Below, piece after piece: positions 46,710 to 53,707 of a stretch of DNA of 53,707 bases. Each line of letters starts with the position of its first letter. Positions within the stretch are counted from its first letter, which is position 1. Origin of the DNA: Streptococcus cristatus (lineage in GTDB: Bacteria > Bacillota > Bacilli > Lactobacillales > Streptococcaceae); contig NZ_RJPS01000001.1 of the NCBI RefSeq assembly GCF_003943505.1, forward strand, positions 277 to 53,983, read 5' to 3'. A program made the translations under genes and the position numbers. The notes under the pieces were generated by a model. It made no database searches, had not been told where the DNA came from, and saw only the letters and a program-made list of their open reading frames with translations.

Positions 46710-47045
46710 CTATTCTTCAATTGCAGTATCTTCATCAGACACAGCGATATCGCCTTCCACTCCCGTAGCAGCTGGGATGCCTTCTGTCAATGGCAAAACC
46801 GTCTTAATGGCTGCCAATTCAAATGTCAAGAAAACACCGTCTACGTCCAAGACAACAGTCTTACGCTCTGAATCAACTTCATCAACAGTCCCGTAAAGAC
46901 CACCAATGGTAATGACTTCATAGCCTTTTTGCAGTTTATTAAGGCTTTCCATCCGTTTTTCAGCTTGCTTTTTCTGTGTCCGTACTTGGAAATACATCAT
47001 CCCTACTAGTACAACAAAAAAGATAATCATCATTGTTGGATTCAT
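46710..47045 (-). CDS. yajC: Preprotein translocase accessory subunit YajC
   Basis: A small single-span membrane protein associated with SecDF-YidC/SecYEG. The 111-residue product has an N-terminal membrane segment (about 3-20, MMIIFFVVLVGMMYF), a basic stretch RTQKKQAEKR and the cytoplasmic YajC domain with GYEVITIGGLYGTVDEVD. The tail is acidic. AAGGAG lies seven bases before the ATG. It follows tkt. Confidence 0.94.
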   Translation of the reverse strand: MNPTMMIIFFVVLVGMMYFQVRTQKKQAEKRMESLNKLQKGYEVITIGGLYGTVDEVDSERKTVVLDVDGVFLTFELAAIKTVLPLTEGIPAATGVEGDIAVSDEDTAIEE

Positions 47046-47124
47046 TTCTCTTCTCCTTTGGAATTCATCTACTAATTACTATAGCAGATTTTGGCCCGTT
47101 TGACAAGGCAGGAAAATGATTTCC

Positions 47125-47156
47125 AAAAAAATCAGGATGAGCAACACCCTGATTTT
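47125..47156 (-). terminator. Terminator of tkt
   Basis: A perfect 9-bp stem (47128-47136 with 47148-47156) with an 11-base loop and a T-run on the minus strand, eight bases after the tkt stop. Confidence 0.8.
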
Positions 47157-47164
47157 ATGTCCTT

Positions 47165-49141
47165 TTATTTCAGATTTTTAACAACTTCTGCTACGTGTTC
47201 AACTGTAAAGCCGTATTCTTCCAGAACCTTGCCTGCTGGAGCAGAGGCACCGAACTGATCAATTCCGATAACTGCGCCGTCCAGACCGACATACTTGTAC
47301 CAAGGCTGGCTAGCTGCCATTTCGATCGCTACACGGCGACGAACTGCATTTGGCAGAATTTCTTCTTTGTAAGCTGCATCTTGAGCATCAAAAAGCTCTG
47401 TTGATGGCACGCTGACCACGCGAATTTTAGCACCTTCTGCTGCAAGTGCTTTAGCAGCTGCAACAGCCAAATTAACCTCAGAACCAGAAGCCAACAAGAT
47501 AGTATCGAAATCTGCTCCTGTTTCGTAAACCACATAAGCTCCTTTAGCTACCTTGTCAAAGTCTGTTCCTTCTTCAACTGTCAGATTTTGACGGGTCAAG
47601 ACCAGAGCAGTCGGAGTGGATTGGCTCTTAAGGGCTAGGTACCAAGCTGCCTGAGTTTCACGCGCATCTGCTGGGCGAAGAACAGTCAAGTTTGGAATCG
47701 CACGCAGACCAGCTAAATGCTCAATCGGTTCGTGAGTCGGTCCATCTTCACCAACTGCAATAGAGTCGTGAGTAAATACATAAGTCACTGGCAAGCCTTG
47801 CAAAGCAGACAAACGAACAGCTGCCTTAACATAGTCTGAGAATACGAAGAAGGTACCACCGTAAACGCGAAGACCACCATGAAGCGCCATACCATTGAGA
47901 ATAGTTCCCATAGCAAACTCGCGCACACCAAATTGGATATTGCGGTTGAGACGGTGGGCATCATCCTGCAGACCGTCTTCTTTGATGTAGGTCATATTGG
48001 AGTGAGCCAAGTCAGCAGAACCGCCGAGGAAAGTTGGAAGCACCTTAGCTGCTGCATTGAGGGCATCTTGGCTAGAATTACGGGTCGCTTGAGAGAAGCC
48101 ATTTTCAAGCACTGGGAAATCTTCTGGTTTGATTTCTACTGGATCCTGACCAGCAATGATAGCTGTTACTTCTGCTGCCAATTCTGGATAAGCTTGCTTG
48201 TAGTCCTCTACTAGCTGTTTCCAAGCATCGTAAGCCGCTGCACCACGCTCTGCCACATTTGTACGGTAGTCAGTATAGACTTCCTCAGGAATCTCAAATG
48301 GCGCATAGTCCCAACCCAAGGCTTGACGAGTAGCTTCCGCTTCTTCTGCTCCAAGAGGCGCACCGTGAACTGCATTGGTTCCTTGCTTGTTTGGTGAACC
48401 ATATCCGATAATCGTCTTGACTTCAATCAAAGATGGCTTGCCAGAAGCCTTCGCTTCATTGATAGCCGCATCAATCGCTGCAAGGTCTGTTCCATCTTCT
48501 ACCAAGGCAGTATGCCAACCATACGCTTCATAGCGGGCACGAACATCTTCTGTAAAGGAATCTTTGGTTTCCCCGTCCAAGTTGATATCATTTGAATCGT
48601 AGAGGACAACCAGCTTGTCAAGCTTTTGCAGACCAGCGTAAGAAGCAGCCTCAGCTGAAACACCCTCCATCAAATCGCCATCACCACAGATGACATAAGT
48701 GTAATGGTCGAAAATCGGATAACCATCACGGTTGTACTTAGCAGCCAAGAAACGCTCTGCTTGAGCAAATCCAGTCGCTGTAGAAATCCCTTGTCCCAAT
48801 GGTCCAGTCGTCGCATCAACTCCAGCTGTATGACCAAACTCTGGGTGACCTGGTGTCTTAGAGCCCCATTGGCGGAAGTTTTTGATTTCCTCCATGCTGA
48901 CATCTTTAAAGCCAGACAGGTGGAGCAAGGCATAAAGCAACATAGAGCCGTGTCCTGCAGATAGAACGAAGCGATCGCGGTTAATCCAATTTGGCTCTGC
49001 TGGATTGATACGCAGTTGTTTGGTAAATAGGTCGTAAGCCATCGGCGCAGCCCCCATAACAACGCCAGGGTGACCTGACTTAGACTTTTCAATCGCGTCA
49101 ATTCCTAAAAAGCGAATGGCATTAACAGATAATTGTGACAT
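47165..49141 (-). CDS. tkt: Transketolase
   Basis: A thiamine-diphosphate enzyme of the pentose phosphate pathway that moves two-carbon units between sugar phosphates. The 658-residue protein has the TPP motif GDGDLMEG (near 152-159), the catalytic Glu region in the pyrimidine-binding domain ([13 protein letters not shown]) and a C-terminal domain. AAGGAG precedes the ATG. Its promoter has an inverted repeat over the -35 region and a roughly 75-base leader with a short hairpin. Confidence 0.97.
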   Translation of the reverse strand: MSQLSVNAIRFLGIDAIEKSKSGHPGVVMGAAPMAYDLFTKQLRINPAEPNWINRDRFVLSAGHGSMLLYALLHLSGFKDVSMEEIKNFRQWGSKTPGHPEFGHTAGVDATTGPLGQGISTATGFAQAERFLAAKYNRDGYPIFDHYTYVICGDGDLMEGVSAEAASYAGLQKLDKLVVLYDSNDINLDGETKDSFTEDVRARYEAYGWHTALVEDGTDLAAIDAAINEAKASGKPSLIEVKTIIGYGSPNKQGTNAVHGAPLGAEEAEATRQALGWDYAPFEIPEEVYTDYRTNVAERGAAAYDAWKQLVEDYKQAYPELAAEVTAIIAGQDPVEIKPEDFPVLENGFSQATRNSSQDALNAAAKVLPTFLGGSADLAHSNMTYIKEDGLQDDAHRLNRNIQFGVREFAMGTILNGMALHGGLRVYGGTFFVFSDYVKAAVRLSALQGLPVTYVFTHDSIAVGEDGPTHEPIEHLAGLRAIPNLTVLRPADARETQAAWYLALKSQSTPTALVLTRQNLTVEEGTDFDKVAKGAYVVYETGADFDTILLASGSEVNLAVAAAKALAAEGAKIRVVSVPSTELFDAQDAAYKEEILPNAVRRRVAIEMAASQPWYKYVGLDGAVIGIDQFGASAPAGKVLEEYGFTVEHVAEVVKNLK

Positions 49142-49215
49142 TGAGTTCTCCTTATAAAAAATTTAGCGGGCTGCTACCACCAGCAGACATTCCTACGCTC
49201 ATTTTTCTTATTTCC

Positions 49216-49244
49216 ATTATATGAAATTTTTGCCTTTCCTGCAA
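49216..49244 (-). promoter_or_regulatory. Promoter of tkt
   Basis: On the minus strand TTGCAG (49239-49244), a 17-base spacer and TATAAT (49216-49221). Confidence 0.75.
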
Positions 49245-49256
49245 TAATGGAAAGGC
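49232..49256. promoter_or_regulatory. Inverted repeat over the tkt -35 box
   Basis: Perfect 8-bp arms GCCTTTCC (49232-49239) and GGAAAGGC (49249-49256), 9 bases apart, enclose the -35 element. It may be an operator for an unknown regulator. Confidence 0.4.
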
Positions 49257-49339
49257 CATTCTTTCCTTCAGTAAAAGAATCCCACAAGCAAGCACTCATA
49301 GAATTCTAGTTATATATATATCCCTGTAAAATCGGCTAC

Positions 49340-49582
49340 TTATTGAATAGTAATACCGTATTTTTCATGATTTTCTTCGTACCAATTAATCAGAGCAATA
49401 GCCGTTTGATAAGTAATATTCTTAATCTTGCTGCTACCTTTGACCAGTGTCAAGATGCTCATTTTGCTGATGTTGGCATCTGTCGCCACACGATAGCTGG
49501 TCAAAACTCCATCAATTAGTAATTGAATAACAGCTTCTACCTTTTTATAATCAGACATTGTAGTAATATCCAATTTCTCCAT
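49340..49582 (-). CDS. Small helix-turn-helix-like protein
   Basis: An 80-residue protein with a pattern like an XRE-type helix-turn-helix (about 27-65: LTSYRVATDANISKMSILTLVKGSSKIKNITYQTAIALINWYEE). It may be a small DNA-binding regulator; I recognise no named family. The ATG at 49582 is preferred over 49603 because GGAAGG lies shortly upstream. It stands alone between tkt and msrAB. A TATAAT (49620-49625) on the minus strand about 35 bases upstream is a plausible -10. Confidence 0.75.
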   Translation of the reverse strand: MEKLDITTMSDYKKVEAVIQLLIDGVLTSYRVATDANISKMSILTLVKGSSKIKNITYQTAIALINWYEENHEKYGITIQ

Positions 49583-49746
49583 TTTGCATTCCTTCCATAA
49601 CATTTATCTTTTCCTAACCATTATACACTTTTCTATGGTATTTACATATATAAATGCTTGGAGCGTTAGAAAAGAGGAAATTGGCTGATTATTTCTGGCT
49701 AGTTTAGCTAGATTTTGAGAAGGTTGACAAGCGACGAAAGTGAGCA

Positions 49747-50682
49747 TTAGTCCATATAGGATAGCAGGTAGCCGTAGCCTTCCTCTTCCATTTGCTCTTT
49801 CGGGATAAATCGCAGAGCTGCTGAATTGATGCAGTAGCGCAGACCGCCTAATTCCTGCGGACCGTCGGTAAAGACGTGACCCAAATGGGCATTTCCTGAG
49901 CGACTCCGCACTTCAATTCGCTCCATGCCATGACTCAAATCTTGATAATACTTGATAAGCTCGCGAGCGATAGGACGAGCAAAGCTAGGCCAGCCACAAC
50001 CAGATTCAAACTTGTCAGCCGCAAAAAAGAGTGGTTCGCCAGTTGTCACATCAACATAAATCCCTGCCTCAAAAGTGCTATTGTAAGCATTATGGAAAGG
50101 GCGCTCCGTTGCGCTCTGCTGGGTCACCTGATACTGCTCCTCACTTAGCACTGCTTTGAGTTTCTGCTGGCTAGGCTTAGGATAATGGCCCGCATCTACC
50201 AAGGGCTGCTCAGCATCCTTGACATTGATATGGCAATAACCCGTCGGATTTTTCTTGAGATAATCCTGATGATAATCCTCGGCCAAGATATAATGGCGCA
50301 AGGGCTTTAGCTCTACAGCCAACTTTTGTCCTAATTGCTCCTCCTGCTCAGCAAAAACCTGCTCGATAATGTCGTGATCTTCCTCTCGGACATAGTAAAC
50401 ACCTGTCCGATACTGACGGCCTATATCATTACCCTGTTTGTTGATAGATAAGGGGTCAATGACTCGGAAATAGTAGAGCAAAATTTCTCGCAGGCTGATG
50501 TTTTCTTCGTCATAAATTAAGTGCACCGTCTCCGCATGGTCCGTCTGGTGAATGAGCTGGTAGTTGGTGGACTCTACTTGTCCATTGGCATAGCCTACTG
50601 TCGTCTCCTCAACGCCTTCAATCCGAGAAAAATATTTCTCCAAGCCCCAGAAACAGCCGCCTGCTAGATAAATTTCTGCCAT
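49747..50682 (-). CDS. msrAB: Bifunctional methionine sulfoxide reductase MsrA-MsrB
   Basis: Repairs both stereoisomers of oxidised methionine. The 311-residue protein has MsrA first (catalytic Cys10 in GGCFWG, then GYANG and a YHQDY segment), and MsrB from about residue 170 (SGCGWPSF, then the catalytic Cys in [12 protein letters not shown]). The two zinc-binding CxxC pairs found in many MsrB proteins are absent. There is no signal peptide, so this is the cytoplasmic form. The ATG at 50682 lies seven bases after GGAGG; an ATG two codons upstream is too close. Confidence 0.95.
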   Translation of the reverse strand: MAEIYLAGGCFWGLEKYFSRIEGVEETTVGYANGQVESTNYQLIHQTDHAETVHLIYDEENISLREILLYYFRVIDPLSINKQGNDIGRQYRTGVYYVREEDHDIIEQVFAEQEEQLGQKLAVELKPLRHYILAEDYHQDYLKKNPTGYCHINVKDAEQPLVDAGHYPKPSQQKLKAVLSEEQYQVTQQSATERPFHNAYNSTFEAGIYVDVTTGEPLFFAADKFESGCGWPSFARPIARELIKYYQDLSHGMERIEVRSRSGNAHLGHVFTDGPQELGGLRYCINSAALRFIPKEQMEEEGYGYLLSYMD

Positions 50683-50823
50683 AAACATCCCTCCAATCTT
50701 TTCCTCTATTTTCTCATAAAAAGAGAAACTTTTATAGGATTTTGATTGGGACTTTCTTAGAAATCATATCAAATACTGCGCCCCTATGGATTAGCCAAAT
50801 TCAATTGTTTCAGCAAAACATAA

Positions 50824-50847
50824 AAAGACAGGAAATTTCCCATCTTT
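50824..50847 (-). terminator. Terminator of the ArsC/Spx-like gene
   Basis: An 11-bp stem with two G-U pairs (50824-50834 with 50837-50847) followed by TTTTTA on the minus strand, just after the stop codon. Confidence 0.7.
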
Positions 50848-50849
50848 GA

Positions 50850-51203
50850 TTACAGATTTAGTTCTTTGTATTCTGTTCGGTAACCAATTTGCACAATCCG
50901 ATCATCTTGGACTAGCAGTGGTCGCTTAATCAGCATGCCGTCGGTCGCCAAAAGTGCGGCTGCCTCCTCAGCAGAAAACTGAGGCACCTTATCCTTGAGC
51001 CCCAACTCTCGGTACTTGATACCACTGGTATTAAAGAAAGACTTAATCTCTAAATCTGAATGAGTCATCCATTTCAAAAGTTGCTCTTGGCTAGGCGTTT
51101 CCTTGACAATATCCACCGCTTCAAAGTCTACTCCTAATTGATTAAGCTCAGCCTTGGCCTTACGGCAGGTAGAGCATTTTGGGTATTCGATAAATTGTAA
51201 CAT
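50850..51203 (-). CDS. ArsC/Spx-family thioredoxin-fold protein
   Basis: A 117-residue member of the ArsC/Spx superfamily with a redox CxxC at C10 and C13 (PKCSTCRKA), a conserved Arg in LIKRPLL near 92 and C-terminal GYRTEYKELNL. It is closer to the YffB/YusI group of reductase-like proteins than to Spx itself, which binds RNA polymerase. Arsenate reduction is possible but no arsenic genes are nearby. It is monocistronic. Confidence 0.88.
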   Translation of the reverse strand: MLQFIEYPKCSTCRKAKAELNQLGVDFEAVDIVKETPSQEQLLKWMTHSDLEIKSFFNTSGIKYRELGLKDKVPQFSAEEAAALLATDGMLIKRPLLVQDDRIVQIGYRTEYKELNL

Positions 51204-51266
51204 TGTTTTTCCTCCGTCCCTATGATAGCCCAGCTAGCTCCTTCTTGTCAAGCTGAGACTCATTAG

Positions 51267-51296
51267 AAAAAGCCGACAAGTGAAAGGCTCATCGGC
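51267..51296 (-). terminator. Terminator of serC-serA
   Basis: A 9-bp stem (51272-51280 with 51288-51296, two G-U pairs) followed by TTTTTC on the minus strand, about 45 bases after the serA stop. Confidence 0.75.
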
Positions 51297-51339
51297 AGGC
51301 ACAGACGCACTCCATAAAGAAACACCGTCTATTTCTCGA

Positions 51340-52515
51340 TTATTTTTTAATCAAACGCACGCGCACAATATTGTCGCTGTTTTCAAATTTATCAACCAGC
51401 TCCTGAATCTTGCCTTCGTCTGACTCATCCAGATCCAGCAGAGTATATGCATAGTCGCCTTTAGAGCGGTTGATGATATTGTCGATATTGATATTTAAAT
51501 CACTGACCGCTGTTGAAATCCGAGCCACAATATTCGGTACATTTTTGTTAATCAGGGTAATCCGATAAGGCGCTGAGAGAGCTTGACGGACATTAGGGAA
51601 ATTCACTGAGTTGATAATCTCGCCCGTTTCCATGAAGCGGCGGATGGTTTTCCCAGCCATAATGGCACAGTTGAGCTCAGCTTCCTCTGTTGAGCCGCCC
51701 AGATGCGGAAAGACTGTAATCTGCGGATGACGGAGCAGCTCTTCTACACCAAAGTCTGTGATATAGCGTTTGATAACACCTGTTTCCAAAGCTTCAAAGA
51801 GGGCGACATTGTCCACCAGCTCGCCACGAGCAAAGTTGATAAGGGTTGTTCCCTTTTGCATAAGACCAAAAGCAGCCTGATCAAAAGTAGCACGTGTATC
51901 CTCAGTCAGAGGGACGTGGATAGTGATATAATCACTCTTCTCAAAGATTTCCTTAATGTCTGCTACCCGTTTGACATGGCTAGAGATATTCCAAGCTGTT
52001 TCAATGGATACATAAGGATCATAACCTAGGACATTCATTCCCAGACGATAGGCATCGTTAGCAATACGGCCACCGATTGCTCCTAACCCAATGACTCCCA
52101 AAGTCTTCTCTGCAATCTCTGTCCCAGCAAACTGTTTCTTACCAGCTTCCACTTGCTTGGGAACATCTTCTCCAGAAAGGCCGTTAGCCCAACTGTTAGC
52201 TGCGATATAGTCACGAGCAGACAGGAGAATGGAAGCCAAGACCGCTTCTTTCACCGCATTAGCATTAGCTCCTGGAGTGTTAAAGACCACAATTCCCTGC
52301 GCTGTTGCCTGGTCAACAGGAATATTATTGGTTCCTGCGCCTGCCCGCGCGATGGCTTTGAGCTTGCTTGGAAATTCCTGTCCATGCAGGTTTTGACTGC
52401 GCAGGATATAAGCATCTGGATTGTCCGACTTATCTCCGTCAATCTGAAAAGCATTGCCCAGCTCCTTAAGCCCGATTTGATTGATATTGTTAAAGGTTTT
52501 GACACTAAAGACCAT
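51340..52515 (-). CDS. serA: D-3-phosphoglycerate dehydrogenase
   Basis: The first step of serine synthesis: NAD-dependent oxidation of 3-phosphoglycerate. The 391-residue protein has the substrate and NAD domains with VIGLGAIGG (about 141-149), the catalytic Arg in INFARGELVD, a Glu in DFGVEE and His in VFPHLGGST, and a C-terminal ACT domain (about 318-391) that may sense serine. It starts 12 bases downstream of serC in one operon. No serB (phosphoserine phosphatase) is in view. Confidence 0.95.
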   Translation of the reverse strand: MVFSVKTFNNINQIGLKELGNAFQIDGDKSDNPDAYILRSQNLHGQEFPSKLKAIARAGAGTNNIPVDQATAQGIVVFNTPGANANAVKEAVLASILLSARDYIAANSWANGLSGEDVPKQVEAGKKQFAGTEIAEKTLGVIGLGAIGGRIANDAYRLGMNVLGYDPYVSIETAWNISSHVKRVADIKEIFEKSDYITIHVPLTEDTRATFDQAAFGLMQKGTTLINFARGELVDNVALFEALETGVIKRYITDFGVEELLRHPQITVFPHLGGSTEEAELNCAIMAGKTIRRFMETGEIINSVNFPNVRQALSAPYRITLINKNVPNIVARISTAVSDLNINIDNIINRSKGDYAYTLLDLDESDEGKIQELVDKFENSDNIVRVRLIKK

Positions 52516-52527
52516 AATTTCCCTCTC

Positions 52528-53619
52528 TTAAGAATTTTCTTCTTCAAATTTCTGCATAAAGGCAATCAAGTCCTTGACACCTTGAAGCGGAAAAGCATTG
52601 TAGAGACTAGCTCTCATGCCGCCTACGCTGCGGTGCCCCTTGATATTCTTGAATCCCGCTGCTGCAGCCTCTTTGTTAAATTTGGCATCCAGCTCTGGGC
52701 TAGGAGACACAAAGGGAATATTAGCTACTGAGCGCTGCTCCTTGTAACGGACTGGACTGCGATAAAAGTCCGACTGCTCAATGAAGTCGTACAAAAGTCC
52801 TGATTTTTCCCGATTGCGCTTTTCCATTTCTGCTACGCCACCCAGCTCCTTGACCCACTCAAAGACCAGCTTGGCCATATAGATGGCGAAAGTCGGTGGT
52901 GTATTGTAGAGAGAGTCATTGTCCGCCTGAATGCGGTAATCCAACATGCTAGACAGAACAGGCTCATCATTGAGCAGATCTTCACGAATGATGACTACCG
53001 TTACACCAGCAGGTCCGATATTCTTCTGAGCTCCCGCATAAATCAAACCGAAGTCCTCTACTCGGTATTGAGCAGCCAGGATATTAGAAGACATGTCCGC
53101 CACAATCGGCACGCCATTGGTCGCTGGCAGGTCGTAGATAGCCGTTCCTTCAATAGTATTATTGGTTGTCAGATGCACATAGGCCGCCTGCGGATCAACC
53201 TCCTTTTCATCAAAAGAAGGAATTTCCGTGTAATTTAAGTCCTCTGACGAAGCCAAAAGAATAGGCTCAAACGGAATGAACTTAGACAGCTTAACTGCTT
53301 CGGTGTAGGCTTTCTTGCCCCAAGATCCAGCTACTAGGTAATAGGCCTTGCCGCCTTGGGCTAGATTAAGGGGAATCATACTAAACTGAGTAGAAGCTCC
53401 ACCCTGCAGAAATAGTACGCGGTAATTGTCTGGAATAGCCATGAGCTCACGCAGCAAGCTCTCAGCTTCTTTGATAATATCGTCAAATTCCTTGGATCGG
53501 TGGGACAGCTCCATCACACTCATGCCACTTTGGGCATAGTCTAAAAACTCAGCCTGAGCTTTTTTCAAGACTTCCTTGGGCAATACTGCCGGTCCAGCAG
53601 AAAAATTGTAAATGGTCAT
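52528..53619 (-). CDS. serC: Phosphoserine aminotransferase
   Basis: A PLP-dependent transaminase of the second step of serine synthesis, 363 residues. It begins [14 protein letters not shown], typical of the family, has [10 protein letters not shown] as the phosphate-binding segment and the PLP lysine in [11 protein letters not shown] (near 197). GGAGG precedes the ATG. It is the first gene of serC-serA, with a CodY box in its promoter. Confidence 0.96.
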   Translation of the reverse strand: MTIYNFSAGPAVLPKEVLKKAQAEFLDYAQSGMSVMELSHRSKEFDDIIKEAESLLRELMAIPDNYRVLFLQGGASTQFSMIPLNLAQGGKAYYLVAGSWGKKAYTEAVKLSKFIPFEPILLASSEDLNYTEIPSFDEKEVDPQAAYVHLTTNNTIEGTAIYDLPATNGVPIVADMSSNILAAQYRVEDFGLIYAGAQKNIGPAGVTVVIIREDLLNDEPVLSSMLDYRIQADNDSLYNTPPTFAIYMAKLVFEWVKELGGVAEMEKRNREKSGLLYDFIEQSDFYRSPVRYKEQRSVANIPFVSPSPELDAKFNKEAAAAGFKNIKGHRSVGGMRASLYNAFPLQGVKDLIAFMQKFEEENS

Positions 53620-53647
53620 ATCCTACCTCCAAAAATGTATTTTGTCT

Positions 53648-53656
53648 ATCATATCA
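53648..53656 (-). promoter_or_regulatory. Extended -10 promoter of serC
   Basis: TG-A-TATGAT on the minus strand (TATGAT at 53648-53653), 28 bases before the serC ATG. The -35 is weak. Confidence 0.65.
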
Positions 53657-53657
53657 C

Positions 53658-53672
53658 AATGTTCAGAAAATT
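53658..53672. promoter_or_regulatory. CodY box in the serC promoter
   Basis: AATGTTCAGAAAATT (minus: AATTTTCTGAACATT) matches 14 of 15 positions of the CodY consensus and lies between the -35 and -10 of serC, where binding would repress. Confidence 0.7.
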
Positions 53673-53707
53673 TCTATAATTCTTTCAAAGATATTTTTCT
53701 TTTGGGG

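Overview
The window is ordinary, gene-dense core chromosome of a low-GC Gram-positive coccus, almost certainly a Streptococcus of the sanguinis/mitis group. The evidence is a PolC-type replicase, the ami oligopeptide operon, a liaFSR-ppiase-S1 cluster, the competence genes comFA/comFC with an exact SigX (cin) box, a RocS-like segregation protein, a glucose PTS EIICBA, and many proteins that read as streptococcal orthologues. Most genes lie on the minus strand. I see no tRNA, rRNA, insertion sequence, prophage or CRISPR array, and no gene-free stretch longer than 300 bases.

Layout, left to right. 1-9.5 kb: nth, greA, mltG, two tandem acetyltransferases, murC, a basic protein of unknown function and a SWIM/Snf2 helicase (minus strand). 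9.6-12.2 kb: ribosome hibernation factor hpf and the DNA-uptake genes comFC-comFA. 12.2-13.9 kb: yigZ and cysK on the plus strand. 14-18.1 kb: cvfD, a HAD-cyclophilin fusion and liaRSF, read as liaF-liaS-liaR-ppiase-S1. 18.3-21.3 kb: an EEP-family phosphodiesterase/nuclease and ptsG. 21.6-28.1 kb: amiA-C-D-E-F. 28.2-35.3 kb: a membrane GDPD, rocS, rsuA, an MFS transporter, def (plus strand), a GlsB-like protein, pepS and an unlisted 50-residue membrane protein. 35.3-39.6 kb: polC. 39.8-41.0 kb: a small plus-strand island of two exported proteins. 41.1-46.5 kb: a PH-domain protein, a structured intergenic element and uppS-cdsA-eep-proS. 46.7-53.6 kb: yajC, tkt, a small HTH protein, msrAB, an ArsC/Spx-like protein, and serC-serA.

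Several units are tied together by readable control sites. Near-perfect CodY boxes sit at the promoters of amiA (peptide uptake) and serC-serA (serine synthesis). A CmbR/CysR-type box precedes cysK, a perfect cre site lies just downstream of the ptsG promoter, and a cin-box precedes comFA. A second exact cin-box stands 68 bases upstream of the Snf2-helicase gene. Many intrinsic terminators delimit the units.

I did not find a convincing wholly new system. The best leads are: the comFA/yigZ divergent region, where both genes look leaderless; the possible SigX control of the snf2-orf-murC unit; a gene whose ideally spaced ribosome site points at an ATA codon; the multi-hairpin element downstream of proS; paired 21-bp-spaced direct repeats upstream of uppS; an inverted repeat over the tkt -35 box; and an Nth that has lost half of its iron-sulfur ligands.
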